Assembly: GCF_000058485.1 (NCBI RefSeq)
Contig: NC_008278.1
Span: 3,590,962 to 3,654,961, forward strand
Source: Frankia alni ACN14a
GTDB taxonomy: Bacteria; Actinomycetota; Actinomycetes; Frankiales; Frankiaceae
DNA: 64,000 bases
Direction of reading: 5' to 3'
The position numbers and the translations under genes were made by a program. Within the stretch, counting starts at the first letter, position 1, and each line of letters begins with the position of its first letter. The notes beneath the pieces were generated by a model. It was not told the origin of the DNA. It worked only from the letters and a program-made list of their open reading frames with translations, and made no database searches. Shown here one piece after another: positions 8,035 through 16,649 of this stretch.

Positions 8035-9555
8035 GTGCTTACAGGTGGTCTACGGAGCGGGATCGACCGGGTCTGGGACGCGTTCTGGTCGGGAGGGATC
8101 TCCAATCCACTGGAGGTCATCGAGCAGATTACCTACCTGATGTTTATCCGGCGCCTGGACGCCATCCAGAGCACCATGATGAACAAGGCGAAGCGCACCG
8201 GCCGGCCGATCGAGCGCCCGGTGTATTCGGACGCGACCGACGAACTGCGTTGGTCGCGCTTCCGGGCGCTGGGCAGCCCCGACGAGATGTTCGCCGTCGT
8301 GCGGGACAGGGTCTTCCCGTGGCTGCGCGAACTCGGGGGCGAGGGCTCGACCTACCAGGAGCACATGAGGGGCGCCCGGTTCACCATTCCGACGGCGAAT
8401 CTGCTGGCAAAGGTCGTCGACATGCTCGACGCCCTTCCGCTCGACGAGCACGACACCAAGGGTGACCTGTACGAGTACATGCTCAGCAAGATTGCCACAG
8501 CCGGTCAGAACGGCCAGTTCCGCACCCCGCGACATATCATCCAGCTGATGGTCGAGATGACGGCCCCGACTCCCGGCGACAGGATCTGTGACCCGGCCTG
8601 CGGGACGGCCGGATTCCTGGTCGAGAGTGCTGCCTACCTCGGTCGAACCCACCCCGAGACCCTGCTCGACCCGGGCGCGCGCCGGCATTTCGGTCACGAG
8701 ATGTTCCACGGCTTCGACTTCGACAACACGATGTTGCGCATCGGCAGCATGAACATGCTTCTGCACGACGTCGAGCAACCCGACATCCGTTACCGCGACT
8801 CGCTTGCCCAGAGCGCCGCGGGTGACGCCGGAGAATACTCGCTGGTTCTGGCCAACCCGCCGTTCGCCGGTAGCCTCGACTACGAGACGACCGCCAGGGA
8901 CCTGCTCGCCGTCGTCAGGACCAAGAAGACCGAGCTGCTGTTCCTCGCTCTCTTCCTGCGCCTGCTCGGACTGGGCGGCAGGGCCGCGGTCATCGTGCCG
9001 GACGGCGTCCTGTTCGGTTCGACCAGGGCGCACCGGGAGCTCCGGAGGATCCTGGTCGAGGATCACAAGATGGAGGCGGTGGTCAAGCTGCCCGGCGGCG
9101 TTTTCAAGCCCTACGCCGGAGTCTCCACCGCCATCCTCTTCTTCACCCGTACCGACAGCGGCGGCACCGACGACGTCTGGTTCTACGACGTGACCGCCGA
9201 CGGCTGGAGCCTGGACGACAAGCGCGCCCCCCTGCTGCCCGAGGACAAGCTCGGCGTGGTTCCGTTCGCCCCCTTGGACGAGGCGGACCACGCGAAGAAC
9301 AATCTGCCTGACGTGCTGAGGCGCTGGGGTGGGCGCCTCGGCGCCGAACGCAGGCGCACCCGCACCGAGCAGAGCTTCTGCGTCCCCAGGGCGGAGATCG
9401 CCGCCAACGGCTACGACCTGAGCCTCAACCGGTACCAGGAGATCGTTCACAACGAGGTCAGGAACCGCCCGCCGCTGGAGATCCTGGCGGAGATGGAGCG
9501 CCTGGAATCCGACATCCAGCAGGGCATGTCCGAGCTGAAGGGACTCCTCGGATGA
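8035..9555 (+). CDS. hsdM: Type I restriction-modification DNA methyltransferase subunit
   Basis: The 506-residue protein starts at GTG 8035. An N-terminal HsdM helical domain (SNPLEVIEQITYLMFIRRLD) precedes the methylase core. SAM-binding motif I is DPACGTAGF at about residue 186, and catalytic motif IV is NPPF at about residue 274, the N6-adenine signature. GQFRTPRHIIQLMVEM is a typical HsdM landmark. Length matches the family. It is followed with ATGA overlap by hsdS. Family role: two HsdM plus one HsdS make a sequence-specific adenine methyltransferase. No hsdR lies nearby, so locally the complex can only methylate. Confidence 0.96.
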   Translation: MLTGGLRSGIDRVWDAFWSGGISNPLEVIEQITYLMFIRRLDAIQSTMMNKAKRTGRPIERPVYSDATDELRWSRFRALGSPDEMFAVVRDRVFPWLRELGGEGSTYQEHMRGARFTIPTANLLAKVVDMLDALPLDEHDTKGDLYEYMLSKIATAGQNGQFRTPRHIIQLMVEMTAPTPGDRICDPACGTAGFLVESAAYLGRTHPETLLDPGARRHFGHEMFHGFDFDNTMLRIGSMNMLLHDVEQPDIRYRDSLAQSAAGDAGEYSLVLANPPFAGSLDYETTARDLLAVVRTKKTELLFLALFLRLLGLGGRAAVIVPDGVLFGSTRAHRELRRILVEDHKMEAVVKLPGGVFKPYAGVSTAILFFTRTDSGGTDDVWFYDVTADGWSLDDKRAPLLPEDKLGVVPFAPLDEADHAKNNLPDVLRRWGGRLGAERRRTRTEQSFCVPRAEIAANGYDLSLNRYQEIVHNEVRNRPPLEILAEMERLESDIQQGMSELKGLLG

Positions 9556-10751
9556 GTGGTTACCCGGCGACTCCGCTCGGCGAGTTCTGTGAGATCATCT
9601 CCGGTGCGACGCCGAAAACGGCCAGCGAGGAATACTGGGGTGGAGAAATTCCTTGGGCTACGCCCAGGGATCTGGGAAGTCTGAACTCAAAATTCCTGGC
9701 CTCGACCTCACGGGCCATCACCGAGGCTGGGCTCCGTAGTTGTGCGACTCATGTCCTGCCTGCCGGATCCGTTCTCCTCACCTCGCGCGCCCCTATCGGC
9801 TCTGTCGCGATCAACGCGCGGCCGATGGCGACCAACCAGGGCTTCAAGAGTCTCGTCCCCGACACCTCGAGGGCACTGCCCGGCTACCTTTACCACTGGC
9901 TGAGATGCCAGCGGTCCCGCCTGCAGAGCCTCGGCAACGGCGCGACCTTCAAGGAGCTTTCGAAGTCGGCCACCGCCAGGATCGCGGTCCCGCTGCCCCC
10001 GCTGTCGGAACAGAAGCGGATCGAGCAGATGCTCGACCAGGCGGACACGATCCGAGCGCGGCGTCGCGAGACGATCGCCCGTCTCGAGGAGCTGGCGCAG
10101 TCGATCTTCTCCGTCATGTTCGGCAACCCGGTGCAGAATGAGCGAGGGTGGCGGAGGGTCCCGCTCTCCGAGCTGGTCGTCAGGATCGACAGCGGTAGGA
10201 GCCCGGTGTGCCTCGACCGCCCTGCGCGGCCCGGAGAATGGGGCGTCCTGAAGCTCGGAGCCGTGACGAGCTGTGTCTACCGGGCGGGGGAGAACAAGGC
10301 CCTTCCGCCGGATGTCGCTGCGTTCTCCGCCTGTGAGGTCAGGCCCGGAGACCTGCTTTTCTCCCGCAAGAACACCCGCGAACTGGTTGCGGCCTGCGCG
10401 CTCGTGGACGCGACGCCTGCGCGTCTTCTGCTGCCGGATCTGATCTTTCGACTCGTGGTCGAGCCGCGGAGTGCGGTCGACCCCGTCTACCTCCACCGGC
10501 TGCTCACCCATCCGGAGAAGCGCCGAAAGGTTCAGGGGCTCGCCAGCGGCAGTTCCGCGTCCATGCCGAACATCTCGAAGTCGCGCCTCCTGGGCCTGGA
10601 GATCGAGCTTCCTCCCATGGAAGTCCAGAAGGAGTTCGCGAACCGAGTCCGCGCTCTTGAAAGAATCAAAGTCGCCCACCAAGCCAGCCTGGTGGAGCAG
10701 GACGAGCTGGTCGCCTCGCTTGCGCACCGCGCCTTCCGGGGCGAGCTGTAG
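9552..10751 (+). CDS. hsdS: Type I restriction-modification specificity subunit
   Basis: The 399-residue protein shares 4 bp (ATGA) with hsdM. It has the usual two target-recognition domains. TRD1 is about residues 5-150 (EFCEIISGATPKTASEEYWG, then IPWATPRDL). A central coiled-coil spacer follows (SEQKRIEQMLDQADTIRARR). TRD2 is about 200-360 (LSELVVRIDSGRSPVCLDRP), and a C-terminal helix ends LVASLAHRAFRGEL. The TRDs set the bipartite recognition sequence, which cannot be read from the protein. Both TRDs look complete. The next gene is on the other strand and unrelated. Confidence 0.95.
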   Translation: MSGYPATPLGEFCEIISGATPKTASEEYWGGEIPWATPRDLGSLNSKFLASTSRAITEAGLRSCATHVLPAGSVLLTSRAPIGSVAINARPMATNQGFKSLVPDTSRALPGYLYHWLRCQRSRLQSLGNGATFKELSKSATARIAVPLPPLSEQKRIEQMLDQADTIRARRRETIARLEELAQSIFSVMFGNPVQNERGWRRVPLSELVVRIDSGRSPVCLDRPARPGEWGVLKLGAVTSCVYRAGENKALPPDVAAFSACEVRPGDLLFSRKNTRELVAACALVDATPARLLLPDLIFRLVVEPRSAVDPVYLHRLLTHPEKRRKVQGLASGSSASMPNISKSRLLGLEIELPPMEVQKEFANRVRALERIKVAHQASLVEQDELVASLAHRAFRGEL

Positions 10752-10780
10752 GATGCCCGCGTCCCCATCGGGTGGCCGCG

Positions 10781-10803
10781 CCCACCCGGCTCGGCCGGCC
10801 AGC
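10781..10803. repeat. 23-bp exact direct repeat (second copy of 5200-5222)
   Basis: The 23 bases from CCCACCCGGCTCGG to CCGGCCAGC occur identically at 5200-5222, inside the right arm of the toxin-antitoxin terminator, and here, 30 bp after hsdS. The rest of 10752-10997 holds no gene I can support. Confidence 0.6.
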
Positions 10804-10997
10804 CCAACTCGCCGGCTGTCCAGGTAACCGCGGGAATGGGGATGGTGCCCATCCGCAGATGCGGCTCACTATGATGCGCACCTCTCGGACTGCCTGACCC
10901 ACCACGCCATTCCCCGGTCGGCGCTGCCCGCCGATCGGCCGGTCGGCGGGCAGGCCGTCGGACCTGCGGTCAGGCCCGAGGTGGCCGGGCGCTCGAA

Positions 10998-13364
10998 CTA
11001 CGTGCCTGATCGCGCCGGACTGTCGGACGATGCTGTCGTGGGCGCGGTGAGATCGTAGACGGGTTCGCCGCCGATCGTCGTCGCCGTGTAGTGCTGCTGG
11101 ACCCAGGTGCTGATCGTGCCGCCCGGCCCGCCGGACCGGCCGCCGAACCCGCCGGACCGGCCGCCGAACCCGCCGGACCGGCCGCCGAACCCGCCGGACC
11201 GGCCGCCGAACCCGCCGGACCGGCCGCCGAACCCGCCGGACCGGCGGCCGAACCCGCCAAACCCGCCGGCGCCACCGGTTTGGCCGGCGCCGATGAAGTA
11301 GTGCACCCGGCCCGCGTGGACGTCGTTCTCGAACTGGGTCAGGGTCGGCGCCGGGTCGCGCCCGGTGAAGCCACCGATAGCCATCACCGCCGTGTCCGAG
11401 GCGAGTTCGAGTCCGGCCGCGGCCGAGGATCCCTGCGCGGCGGCAGCCCACCGGTAGCCATGGCTGGCCTTCAGCAGCGACGCCAGCTGGGCGTTCGTGG
11501 CGCCGCCGCCGAACCCGCCGAACCCGCCGGGGCGTCGGCCGACCGCCGCCGCTGAGCCGCCGAACGTGCCGAGGCGACCGGGACCGCCGTTTCCACCGCG
11601 GCCGCCGCGGACCGCGGGCCCGGCTGTCGGCTGGCCCCCGGACTGCGGGATTGTGGCGGTCACCGCAGCGAACGCGGCCGGGCCGCCGAGGACGGCGACG
11701 GTCCCGCAGGCCGCGACAGCGAGGGCCATCCGGCCGACGAGCGCCCGCCGGATCAGCAGTGTCGCCGTCGTGGCGACGGCGGCCACCGTCACCACCACCC
11801 GCAGCCACGGATACCAGGACGGGGTGCGGTCCAGCAGAGTGAACGACCAGGCCCCGGTCGCCGCGACCGCCGCGGCCAGCAGCAGCCGGCTCGTCCTCTG
11901 CTGCCTGGTGCCCCACAGCGTCCACGTGCCGACGCCGACCAGCCCGGCGATGCCCGGCGCGATCGACGCCGTGTAGTAGGGGTGGAAGGTGCCCTGCGCG
12001 AAGCTCAGCACGACTGACGTCACGATCATCCAGGTGCCCCAGAGGAGCAGCGCGGCCCGCGTCCGGTCCGTGCGCGGCGCCCGCCGGGTCACCCACAGGC
12101 CGCCGAGGAGCAGGATCAGCGCGCCCGGGATCAGCCAGGAGACCTGGCCGCCGATCTGGTCGCCGAACAGCCGGTCCCAGCCGGCGCCACCCCCAAATCC
12201 GCCGCCCCCGAACCCGCGGCCGCCACCAAACCCGCCGCCACCACCCCTGCCGCCACCACCGCGGCCGCCCAGCGCGGCCTGGACCCGTTCGGCCAGCTGC
12301 GGATCGCGCCTGGCCAGCTCGCCCAGGTTCGCCCGACCGCCGCCGAACCCACCGCCGCCACCGCCGCGGTTGCCGTCACCGCCGAAGATCCGGCCCAGGC
12401 CGTTGTAGCCGAAGGCCAGGCCGAGCGCGCTGTTGTCGGTGGAACCGCCGATGTAGGGACGCGAACCGGTCGGCCACAGTGCGACCGTCGCCACCCACCA
12501 GCCGGCGGCGACCACGATCGCCAGCCCGCCCGCGAGCAGCTGCCACACCCGCCGCCACCAGCCGGTCGGCGCGGCGATCAGGTAGACCAGCGCGAACGCG
12601 GGCAGCACCAGGAAACCCTGCAGCGTCTTCGTCAGGAAGGCCAGGCCGAGCGCGGCGCCGGTCGCCGCCATCCACCTCGTCGACGCCTCCTCGATCGCGC
12701 GGACCAGGCAGTATCCGGCCAGGACGAGGACGAAGGTGAGCAGGCCGTCCGGGTTGTCGAAACGGAACATCAGCGCCGCCACCGGGGTGAGCGCCAGCGC
12801 GGAGCCGGCCAGCAGGCCGGCGGCGGGGCCGAACCACCTGCGCACGGCCGCGAACATCAGGCCGACCGCGGCCACGCCGCCCAGCGCCTGTGGAACGAGC
12901 ATGCTCCAGCTCGAAAAGCCGAAGATTCGCCCGGACAGCGCCATCGCCCACAGCGACGCCGGCGGCTTGTCGACCGTGATGAAGTTCCCGGAGTCGAGCG
13001 ATCCGAACAGCAACGCCTTCCAGCTCTTCGTCCCGGCCTGGACCGCCGCCGCGTAGAAGCTGTTCGCATGGCCCGAGGCACCCAGGTCCCAGAGGTAGAG
13101 CACCGCCGCGGCGCCGAGCAGCGCGACGAGCGCCGGCCGGGCCCACACCGGATCCGCCGGCCGGCCGCGCACCGCCCGCCGCCACCGGCTCCCCGGCGGC
13201 GGATCGCCCGCGCCGACGGGCGCCCCCGGCGCAGCGGCGTGATTGCCGTGATCGCCGTGATCGCCGTCGCGACTGTCGCGCGTCGCCGGAACCGCCAGAG
13301 CGTCGCCGCTGACCGCGGCGCTGGGCAGGACCGTCGCGCTGGAGGTGTCCTCTGGCTGCGTCAT
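10998..13364 (-). CDS. Glycosyltransferase family 39 (ArnT/PMT-like) membrane protein with glycine-rich repeats
   Basis: This is a 788-residue integral membrane protein. An Ala/Pro-rich cytoplasmic head precedes the first hydrophobic helix. GSLDSGNFITVDKPP is the typical first-loop motif of GT39/ArnT-like enzymes with its acidic catalytic residue, and MFRFDNPDGLLTFVLVLAGY is a second landmark. At least ten hydrophobic segments are visible. Two Gly/Phe/Arg-rich tracts (~320-390 and the C-terminal GGFGGRS repeats at ~698-748) interrupt or follow the membrane domain. Family role: transfer of a sugar from a polyprenyl phosphate donor to protein or lipid outside the membrane. The acceptor is unknown. 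It stands alone. Confidence 0.9.
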   Translation of the reverse strand: MTQPEDTSSATVLPSAAVSGDALAVPATRDSRDGDHGDHGNHAAAPGAPVGAGDPPPGSRWRRAVRGRPADPVWARPALVALLGAAAVLYLWDLGASGHANSFYAAAVQAGTKSWKALLFGSLDSGNFITVDKPPASLWAMALSGRIFGFSSWSMLVPQALGGVAAVGLMFAAVRRWFGPAAGLLAGSALALTPVAALMFRFDNPDGLLTFVLVLAGYCLVRAIEEASTRWMAATGAALGLAFLTKTLQGFLVLPAFALVYLIAAPTGWWRRVWQLLAGGLAIVVAAGWWVATVALWPTGSRPYIGGSTDNSALGLAFGYNGLGRIFGGDGNRGGGGGGFGGGRANLGELARRDPQLAERVQAALGGRGGGGRGGGGGFGGGRGFGGGGFGGGAGWDRLFGDQIGGQVSWLIPGALILLLGGLWVTRRAPRTDRTRAALLLWGTWMIVTSVVLSFAQGTFHPYYTASIAPGIAGLVGVGTWTLWGTRQQRTSRLLLAAAVAATGAWSFTLLDRTPSWYPWLRVVVTVAAVATTATLLIRRALVGRMALAVAACGTVAVLGGPAAFAAVTATIPQSGGQPTAGPAVRGGRGGNGGPGRLGTFGGSAAAVGRRPGGFGGFGGGATNAQLASLLKASHGYRWAAAAQGSSAAAGLELASDTAVMAIGGFTGRDPAPTLTQFENDVHAGRVHYFIGAGQTGGAGGFGGFGRRSGGFGGRSGGFGGRSGGFGGRSGGFGGRSGGFGGRSGGPGGTISTWVQQHYTATTIGGEPVYDLTAPTTASSDSPARSGT
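11140..11244. repeat. Five perfect 21-bp tandem repeats inside the GT39 gene
   Basis: A 21-bp unit beginning CCGCCGAACCCG and ending CCGGACCGG occurs five times head-to-tail without mismatch, with degenerate copies on both sides. On the coding (minus) strand each unit adds seven residues, GGFGGRS. The length stays in frame, so copy number changes would only lengthen or shorten a flexible Gly-rich segment. Confidence 0.9.
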
Positions 13365-13585
13365 ACGTCAGATACTCACCGTGCAACCTGTGCGCAAGCT
13401 GAGAGTGATCGGATGCGCCGCCGCCGCCGCCAGCGGCGGCGACTCTCGCAGCGCCTCGGTAAGGGGATCGACGTTTCACTCGCCGGCCCCGCCTCTGGGA
13501 TCCTCGGTCTCCTCGCCGTCGGGGCCTGGCCGTCGCCGCGCTGGGCGTGCGCCTGATCAGGTGACCGACCTGCTGCGACCTCGGT

Positions 13586-14374
13586 TCAGAGGAAGACGCG
13601 GGCGATGTCCAGCCAGGTCCGCGCCTCCTCGCCGGTGGCCGTCAGGTCGGTGTCGCCGCGGGGCCGGCGTTGGGTGACGCGGAGACAGAAGTCGAACGCG
13701 CTGCCCTGCACGCGTTGGGCGGCGTCCTGCGGGCCCCACGCCCAGGTCTGGCCATCCGGTCCGGTCAGCTCGACGCGGAACGGTTCCGGCGGGGCAGGCA
13801 GCTGGGCGGCGGCGAACGACAGTCCCCGTCCCTGCACGCCCAGGGCGGCGACCGCCGCCAGCCGCGTCGTCGGACGGTGCGCGACGCCCACCGCGTCGAA
13901 GACGTCCTGGCCATGGGCCCAGGTTTCCATCAGGCGCAGCGGTGCCATGAGCGCCGGGGTGAGGGTGGACCCGAACCAGGGGAACTCGTGGTCTGGCGGT
14001 ACGTCCTGCAGGGCCGCCTGCACGCCGGCTCGGCCGGCGCGCCACCGGTGCAGAAGCACCGAGCGCGGTTGGGCCGCTCCCTCGGCGGCGACGTCGTCGG
14101 CGTACCGGCTGCCGCCGGCTTCCGTCCGCCGCACGACCGTCTCGAACGCGTCGGGGGTGCGGACGGCGGTCACGACGTCGGCATCCGCCGCGGCGAGGTG
14201 GGCGATCTGGTGGGCGATCGTCCAGCCCGCGGCCGGCGTCGGCCTGGTCCAGTCGTCCTCGGCCGTCACCAGGGCGTCGAGCTGGTCTCCCTCGGCCGCC
14301 AGGTCCGACCGGACGAGGTCGATATCCACCTCGGACACGTCGAGGTCGTAGTTCAGCAGGTCGTGGTTCGGCAT
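13586..14374 (-). CDS. TIGR03084-type maleylpyruvate isomerase-like (DinB fold) protein
   Basis: The 262-residue protein starts at ATG 14374. It has an N-terminal DinB/mycothiol-dependent maleylpyruvate isomerase four-helix bundle: WTRPTPAAGWTIAHQIAHLA carries the first metal-ligand histidine, and LRLMETWAHGQDVFDAVG carries the second. The C-terminal half (TGPDGQTWAWGPQDAAQRVQ) matches TIGR03084 proteins. Family knowledge: these bind a divalent metal and are thought to use mycothiol, the actinobacterial thiol; the substrate is unknown. The gene begins directly at the end of a hydrolase remnant on the same strand. Confidence 0.88.
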   Translation of the reverse strand: MPNHDLLNYDLDVSEVDIDLVRSDLAAEGDQLDALVTAEDDWTRPTPAAGWTIAHQIAHLAAADADVVTAVRTPDAFETVVRRTEAGGSRYADDVAAEGAAQPRSVLLHRWRAGRAGVQAALQDVPPDHEFPWFGSTLTPALMAPLRLMETWAHGQDVFDAVGVAHRPTTRLAAVAALGVQGRGLSFAAAQLPAPPEPFRVELTGPDGQTWAWGPQDAAQRVQGSAFDFCLRVTQRRPRGDTDLTATGEEARTWLDIARVFL

Positions 14375-14510
14375 TCAGGCATCACCTCCGCGGATGGTGG
14401 CGTTCATGCCCGAAGTGCACGATGACAGTGCTGCCGAGGCCGGGAATTCCGGTGCCTTTTTGGGGACGTAGTGCCCGCAACCGTCGATCACGAGTTCGGT
14501 GACCTGGTCG
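14375..14510 (-). pseudogene. C-terminal remnant of an alpha/beta hydrolase
   Basis: Reading the minus strand gives DQVTELVIDGCGHYVPKKAP then EFPASAAL. GCGHYVPKKAPE matches the catalytic-histidine end of epoxide hydrolase/haloalkane dehalogenase-like alpha/beta hydrolases (usually GxGHxxPEExPE). The frame continues to a stop at 14375-14377, adjacent to the next start codon. Nothing upstream of ~14510 continues the fold, because the TetR stop lies at 14522. I read it as the surviving tail of a deleted hydrolase gene. Confidence 0.6.
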
Positions 14511-14521
14511 GAGCGTCCGCG

Positions 14522-15127
14522 CTACGCGCCGGCGGTCAGCAGGGCCACGAGGTGCTCGGTCAGGTGGTGGTCGAAGGGCTGCGGGATGGCCAGCAGCCGG
14601 TACCACAGCACCCCGAAAACGACGTCGGCGGCGAACCCCGCGGTCAGGGCGGCGGGCAGGTCGCCCCGCTGGCGCGCTCGCTCGACCAGCGTGGCGAGGG
14701 CGGCGCGGCGTCGCTCGAGGAACTCGGCGCGGAAGCGCGTCCCGAACGCGGGGTCCAGCTGCGCCTCGACCATCAGAGCCCGGAGTAGTTCGCCGAGCTG
14801 CGGTTCCCGGGCCAGCGCGAAGCTGTCGTCGAGCAGGTGCCGCAGATCGGCGGCCCAGCTGCCCTCGTCAGGCAGCGTGATGTGCACGTCCGCCTTGCGG
14901 GCGAGGGCCTCCATGAGGACGTCGCCCTTGGACGGCCACCAGCGGTAGATCGTCTGTTTGCCGACCCCGGCGCGCTGGGCGATCTTCTCGATGGAGACCG
15001 CCGCGTACCCGTGCTCGATGACGAGCTCGGCGGCGGCCTGCAGGATGGCGTCCCGGCTGCCCTCGCTGCGCCGACGGCCCCGCCTGGGCCGCTCCGGGCC
15101 GGGGTCGTCGGCCGTTCCCGCGTCCAT
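14522..15127 (-). CDS. TetR family transcriptional regulator
   Basis: The 201-residue protein starts at ATG 15127 and has an arginine-rich leader. The TetR DNA-binding domain follows (SRDAILQAAAELVIEHGYAA, then VSIEKIAQRAGVGKQTIYRW). The recognition helix VGKQTIYRWWPSKGDVLMEA is canonical. The C-terminal ligand domain is of the TetR_C_33-like kind. It is divergent from the SDR gene at 15240, with 112 bp between, and probably represses it. Longer upstream reading in this frame overlaps the SDR gene antisense and is not believed. Confidence 0.92.
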   Translation of the reverse strand: MDAGTADDPGPERPRRGRRRSEGSRDAILQAAAELVIEHGYAAVSIEKIAQRAGVGKQTIYRWWPSKGDVLMEALARKADVHITLPDEGSWAADLRHLLDDSFALAREPQLGELLRALMVEAQLDPAFGTRFRAEFLERRRAALATLVERARQRGDLPAALTAGFAADVVFGVLWYRLLAIPQPFDHHLTEHLVALLTAGA

Positions 15128-15189
15128 GGACTCGCATCGTACTGACTCCGAGACGAGACGTGCCGATTCGCCAGGCGGGCGAGGTCGCC

Positions 15190-15218
15190 TATACTCGATT
15201 TCGAACCGAACCGAACCG
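15190..15218. promoter_or_regulatory. Candidate promoter/operator between the TetR gene and the SDR gene
   Basis: TATACT at 15190-15195 resembles a -10 box for the SDR gene, whose ATG is at 15240. Three contiguous GAACC units (15203-15217) follow directly downstream of it, where a bound TetR protein would block transcription. A paired TCGATT occurs on either side (15196 and 15221). This is inference from sequence only. Confidence 0.4.
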
Positions 15219-15239
15219 TATCGATTCGTAGGAGTTCTC

Positions 15240-15959
15240 ATGGAGACGACCCGGACCACGCTCGTCGTCGGAGGCACGTCGGGCATCGGCCTGGCGGCCG
15301 CCCGACGGCTCGCGGCCGGCGGCGACACTGTGCACGTCGCGAGCCGCGACCCGGGGAAGGTCGCCAAGGTCGCCGACGCGGCCCCGGAGCTCGTCGCGCA
15401 CCGGGTGAACGGCAGCGACTCGGCGGCTGTTGCCGAGCTCGCGGGCAGCCTCGCGCCCGTCGACGCGCTGGTGGTCACCATCGCCAGCTCCGCCGGCATG
15501 GGCCCACTCGTCGACCTCGAGCTGGCCGAGCTGCGCAGGGGATTCGAGGAGAAGGTCATTGCGATGCTGACCGTGCTGCAGGCGGCACTGCCGCACCTGG
15601 CCGAACGAGCCTCGATCACGCTCGTCGGCGCGATCAGCGCCCATGCCGCGATGCCCGGCACCGCCGGGATCGGGGCCGTCAACGCGGCCGTCGAGTCGAT
15701 CGTGCGACCGCTGGCTGTCGAACTCGCGCCGCGTCGTATCAACGCGGTCTCCCCGGGTCTGGTGGACACGCCCTGGTGGGACGGGATGCCCGAGCAGGCC
15801 CGCACCGACTACTTCGCCGCCGCGGAGAAGGGCCTGCCGGTACGCCACGTCTCGTCGGCCGACGAGATCGGCGAGGCGGTGGCCCTGCTGGCGACCAACA
15901 CGTCGATCACCGGGACGATCCTCGAGGTCGACGGGGGCGCGCGCTTCGTCCAGCTCTGA
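15240..15959 (+). CDS. Short-chain dehydrogenase/reductase family protein (atypical active site)
   Basis: The 239-residue protein starts at ATG 15240 after TAGGAG. It has the Rossmann cofactor motif VVGGTSGIGLAAARRLAAGG and a typical SDR ending (SITGTILEVDGGARFVQL). At the active site the region GAISAHAAMPGTAGIGAVNA has the Ser-like position but lacks the Tyr-x-x-x-Lys pair; Ile and Asn stand there instead. So it may bind NAD(P) without classical SDR catalysis or use another mechanism. It is divergent from a TetR gene that probably controls it. Confidence 0.85.
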   Translation: METTRTTLVVGGTSGIGLAAARRLAAGGDTVHVASRDPGKVAKVADAAPELVAHRVNGSDSAAVAELAGSLAPVDALVVTIASSAGMGPLVDLELAELRRGFEEKVIAMLTVLQAALPHLAERASITLVGAISAHAAMPGTAGIGAVNAAVESIVRPLAVELAPRRINAVSPGLVDTPWWDGMPEQARTDYFAAAEKGLPVRHVSSADEIGEAVALLATNTSITGTILEVDGGARFVQL

Positions 15960-16007
15960 TGACAACTGCCGGGTGCAGGTCCGATGACAACGGCCGGGTG
16001 CAGGTTG
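15958..16007. repeat. Two 25-bp direct tandem repeats
   Basis: GATGACAAC, one variable base, then GCCGGGTGCAGGT is present twice in succession (15958-15982 and 15983-16007). The first copy begins within the stop codon of the SDR gene. Function is unknown. Confidence 0.7.
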
Positions 16008-16025
16008 GGGGAGGTGCAGGAGCGG

Positions 16026-16142
16026 CTATTCCCTGACGATGGCCATGAGCGCCGAGGTGAAGGGGGCCGGGTCCAGATCGCCGCGGACGGCGAGTTGCTG
16101 GCCGTAGCTGCTGCAGAGGGCCACGAAGGCCTCGGCCTGGGA
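16026..16142 (-). pseudogene. C-terminal remnant of a TetR-like regulator
   Basis: The minus strand reads SQAEAFVALCSSYGQQLAVR then GDLDPAPFTSALMAIVRE and stop at 16026. This resembles the last helices of a TetR regulator. The similarity ends at ~16142, exactly where the aldo/keto reductase remnant on the plus strand begins. No DNA-binding domain remains. Assignment is moderate because the fragment is short. Confidence 0.45.
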
Positions 16143-16146
16143 GGCA

Positions 16147-16649
16147 CGCCGTTCATCAGCCTCCAGCCCCACTACTCGTTGCTCGCCCGCGAGATCGAAG
16201 CCGAAATCCTTTCCACCTGCGCTCGTCACGGCCTGGGAACCCTGACCTACGGACCGCTTGCCGGTGGCGTGCTCGCTGGCCGCTACCGTCGCGGCGCCCC
16301 GCCCGAACCCGGCAGCCGCCTGCACCAGTGGCTCGCCTTCAACTCCACCGCCGCCCGCTGGGCGTCCACGCTGCTGCGTGACCGGAGCTTCGACATCGCC
16401 GGCGACGTCACGAAGGTCGCCGGGGACCTCGCCACCACCCCTTCAGCCGTCGCCATCGCGTGGGCCCTCCAGCAGCCGGGCGTCACGTCGGTGATCCTTG
16501 GTCCCCGTACCATCGCCCAGCTCGCCGACAACCTCGCCGGCCTTGACCTCGACCTACCAGCCGACCTCGCCGCCCGCCTCGACGCCCTCTCGGCACCCCC
16601 CAACCAGCCGGTCACCGGCCTACCGATCACCCTGCCCGCCGCGGCCTGA
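16147..16649 (+). pseudogene. Aldo/keto reductase, N-terminal half deleted
   Basis: From 16147 the frame encodes the C-terminal half of an aldo/keto reductase: PFISLQPHYSLLAREIEAEI, then HGLGTLTYGPLAGGVLAGRY and the NADPH-binding end VTSVILGPRTIAQLADNLAG. The N-terminal half with the catalytic Asp/Tyr/Lys is missing. Upstream codons in the same frame read through the TetR remnant antisense and are meaningless. The gene cannot encode an active enzyme. Confidence 0.75.

Noticed and set aside
10752-10997. Search for an hsdR gene after hsdS
   Set aside because: No frame of adequate length or DEAD/DEAH helicase or nuclease motif exists; the next gene is the GT39 enzyme on the other strand.
11140-11244. 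CRISPR-like reading of the 21-bp repeats in the GT39 gene
   Set aside because: Perfect head-to-tail coding repeats without spacers, in frame with a Gly-rich protein segment.
15128-15805. N-terminal extension of the TetR frame across the SDR gene
   Set aside because: It is antisense to the SDR gene and serine-rich; the TetR domain starts just after ATG 15127.
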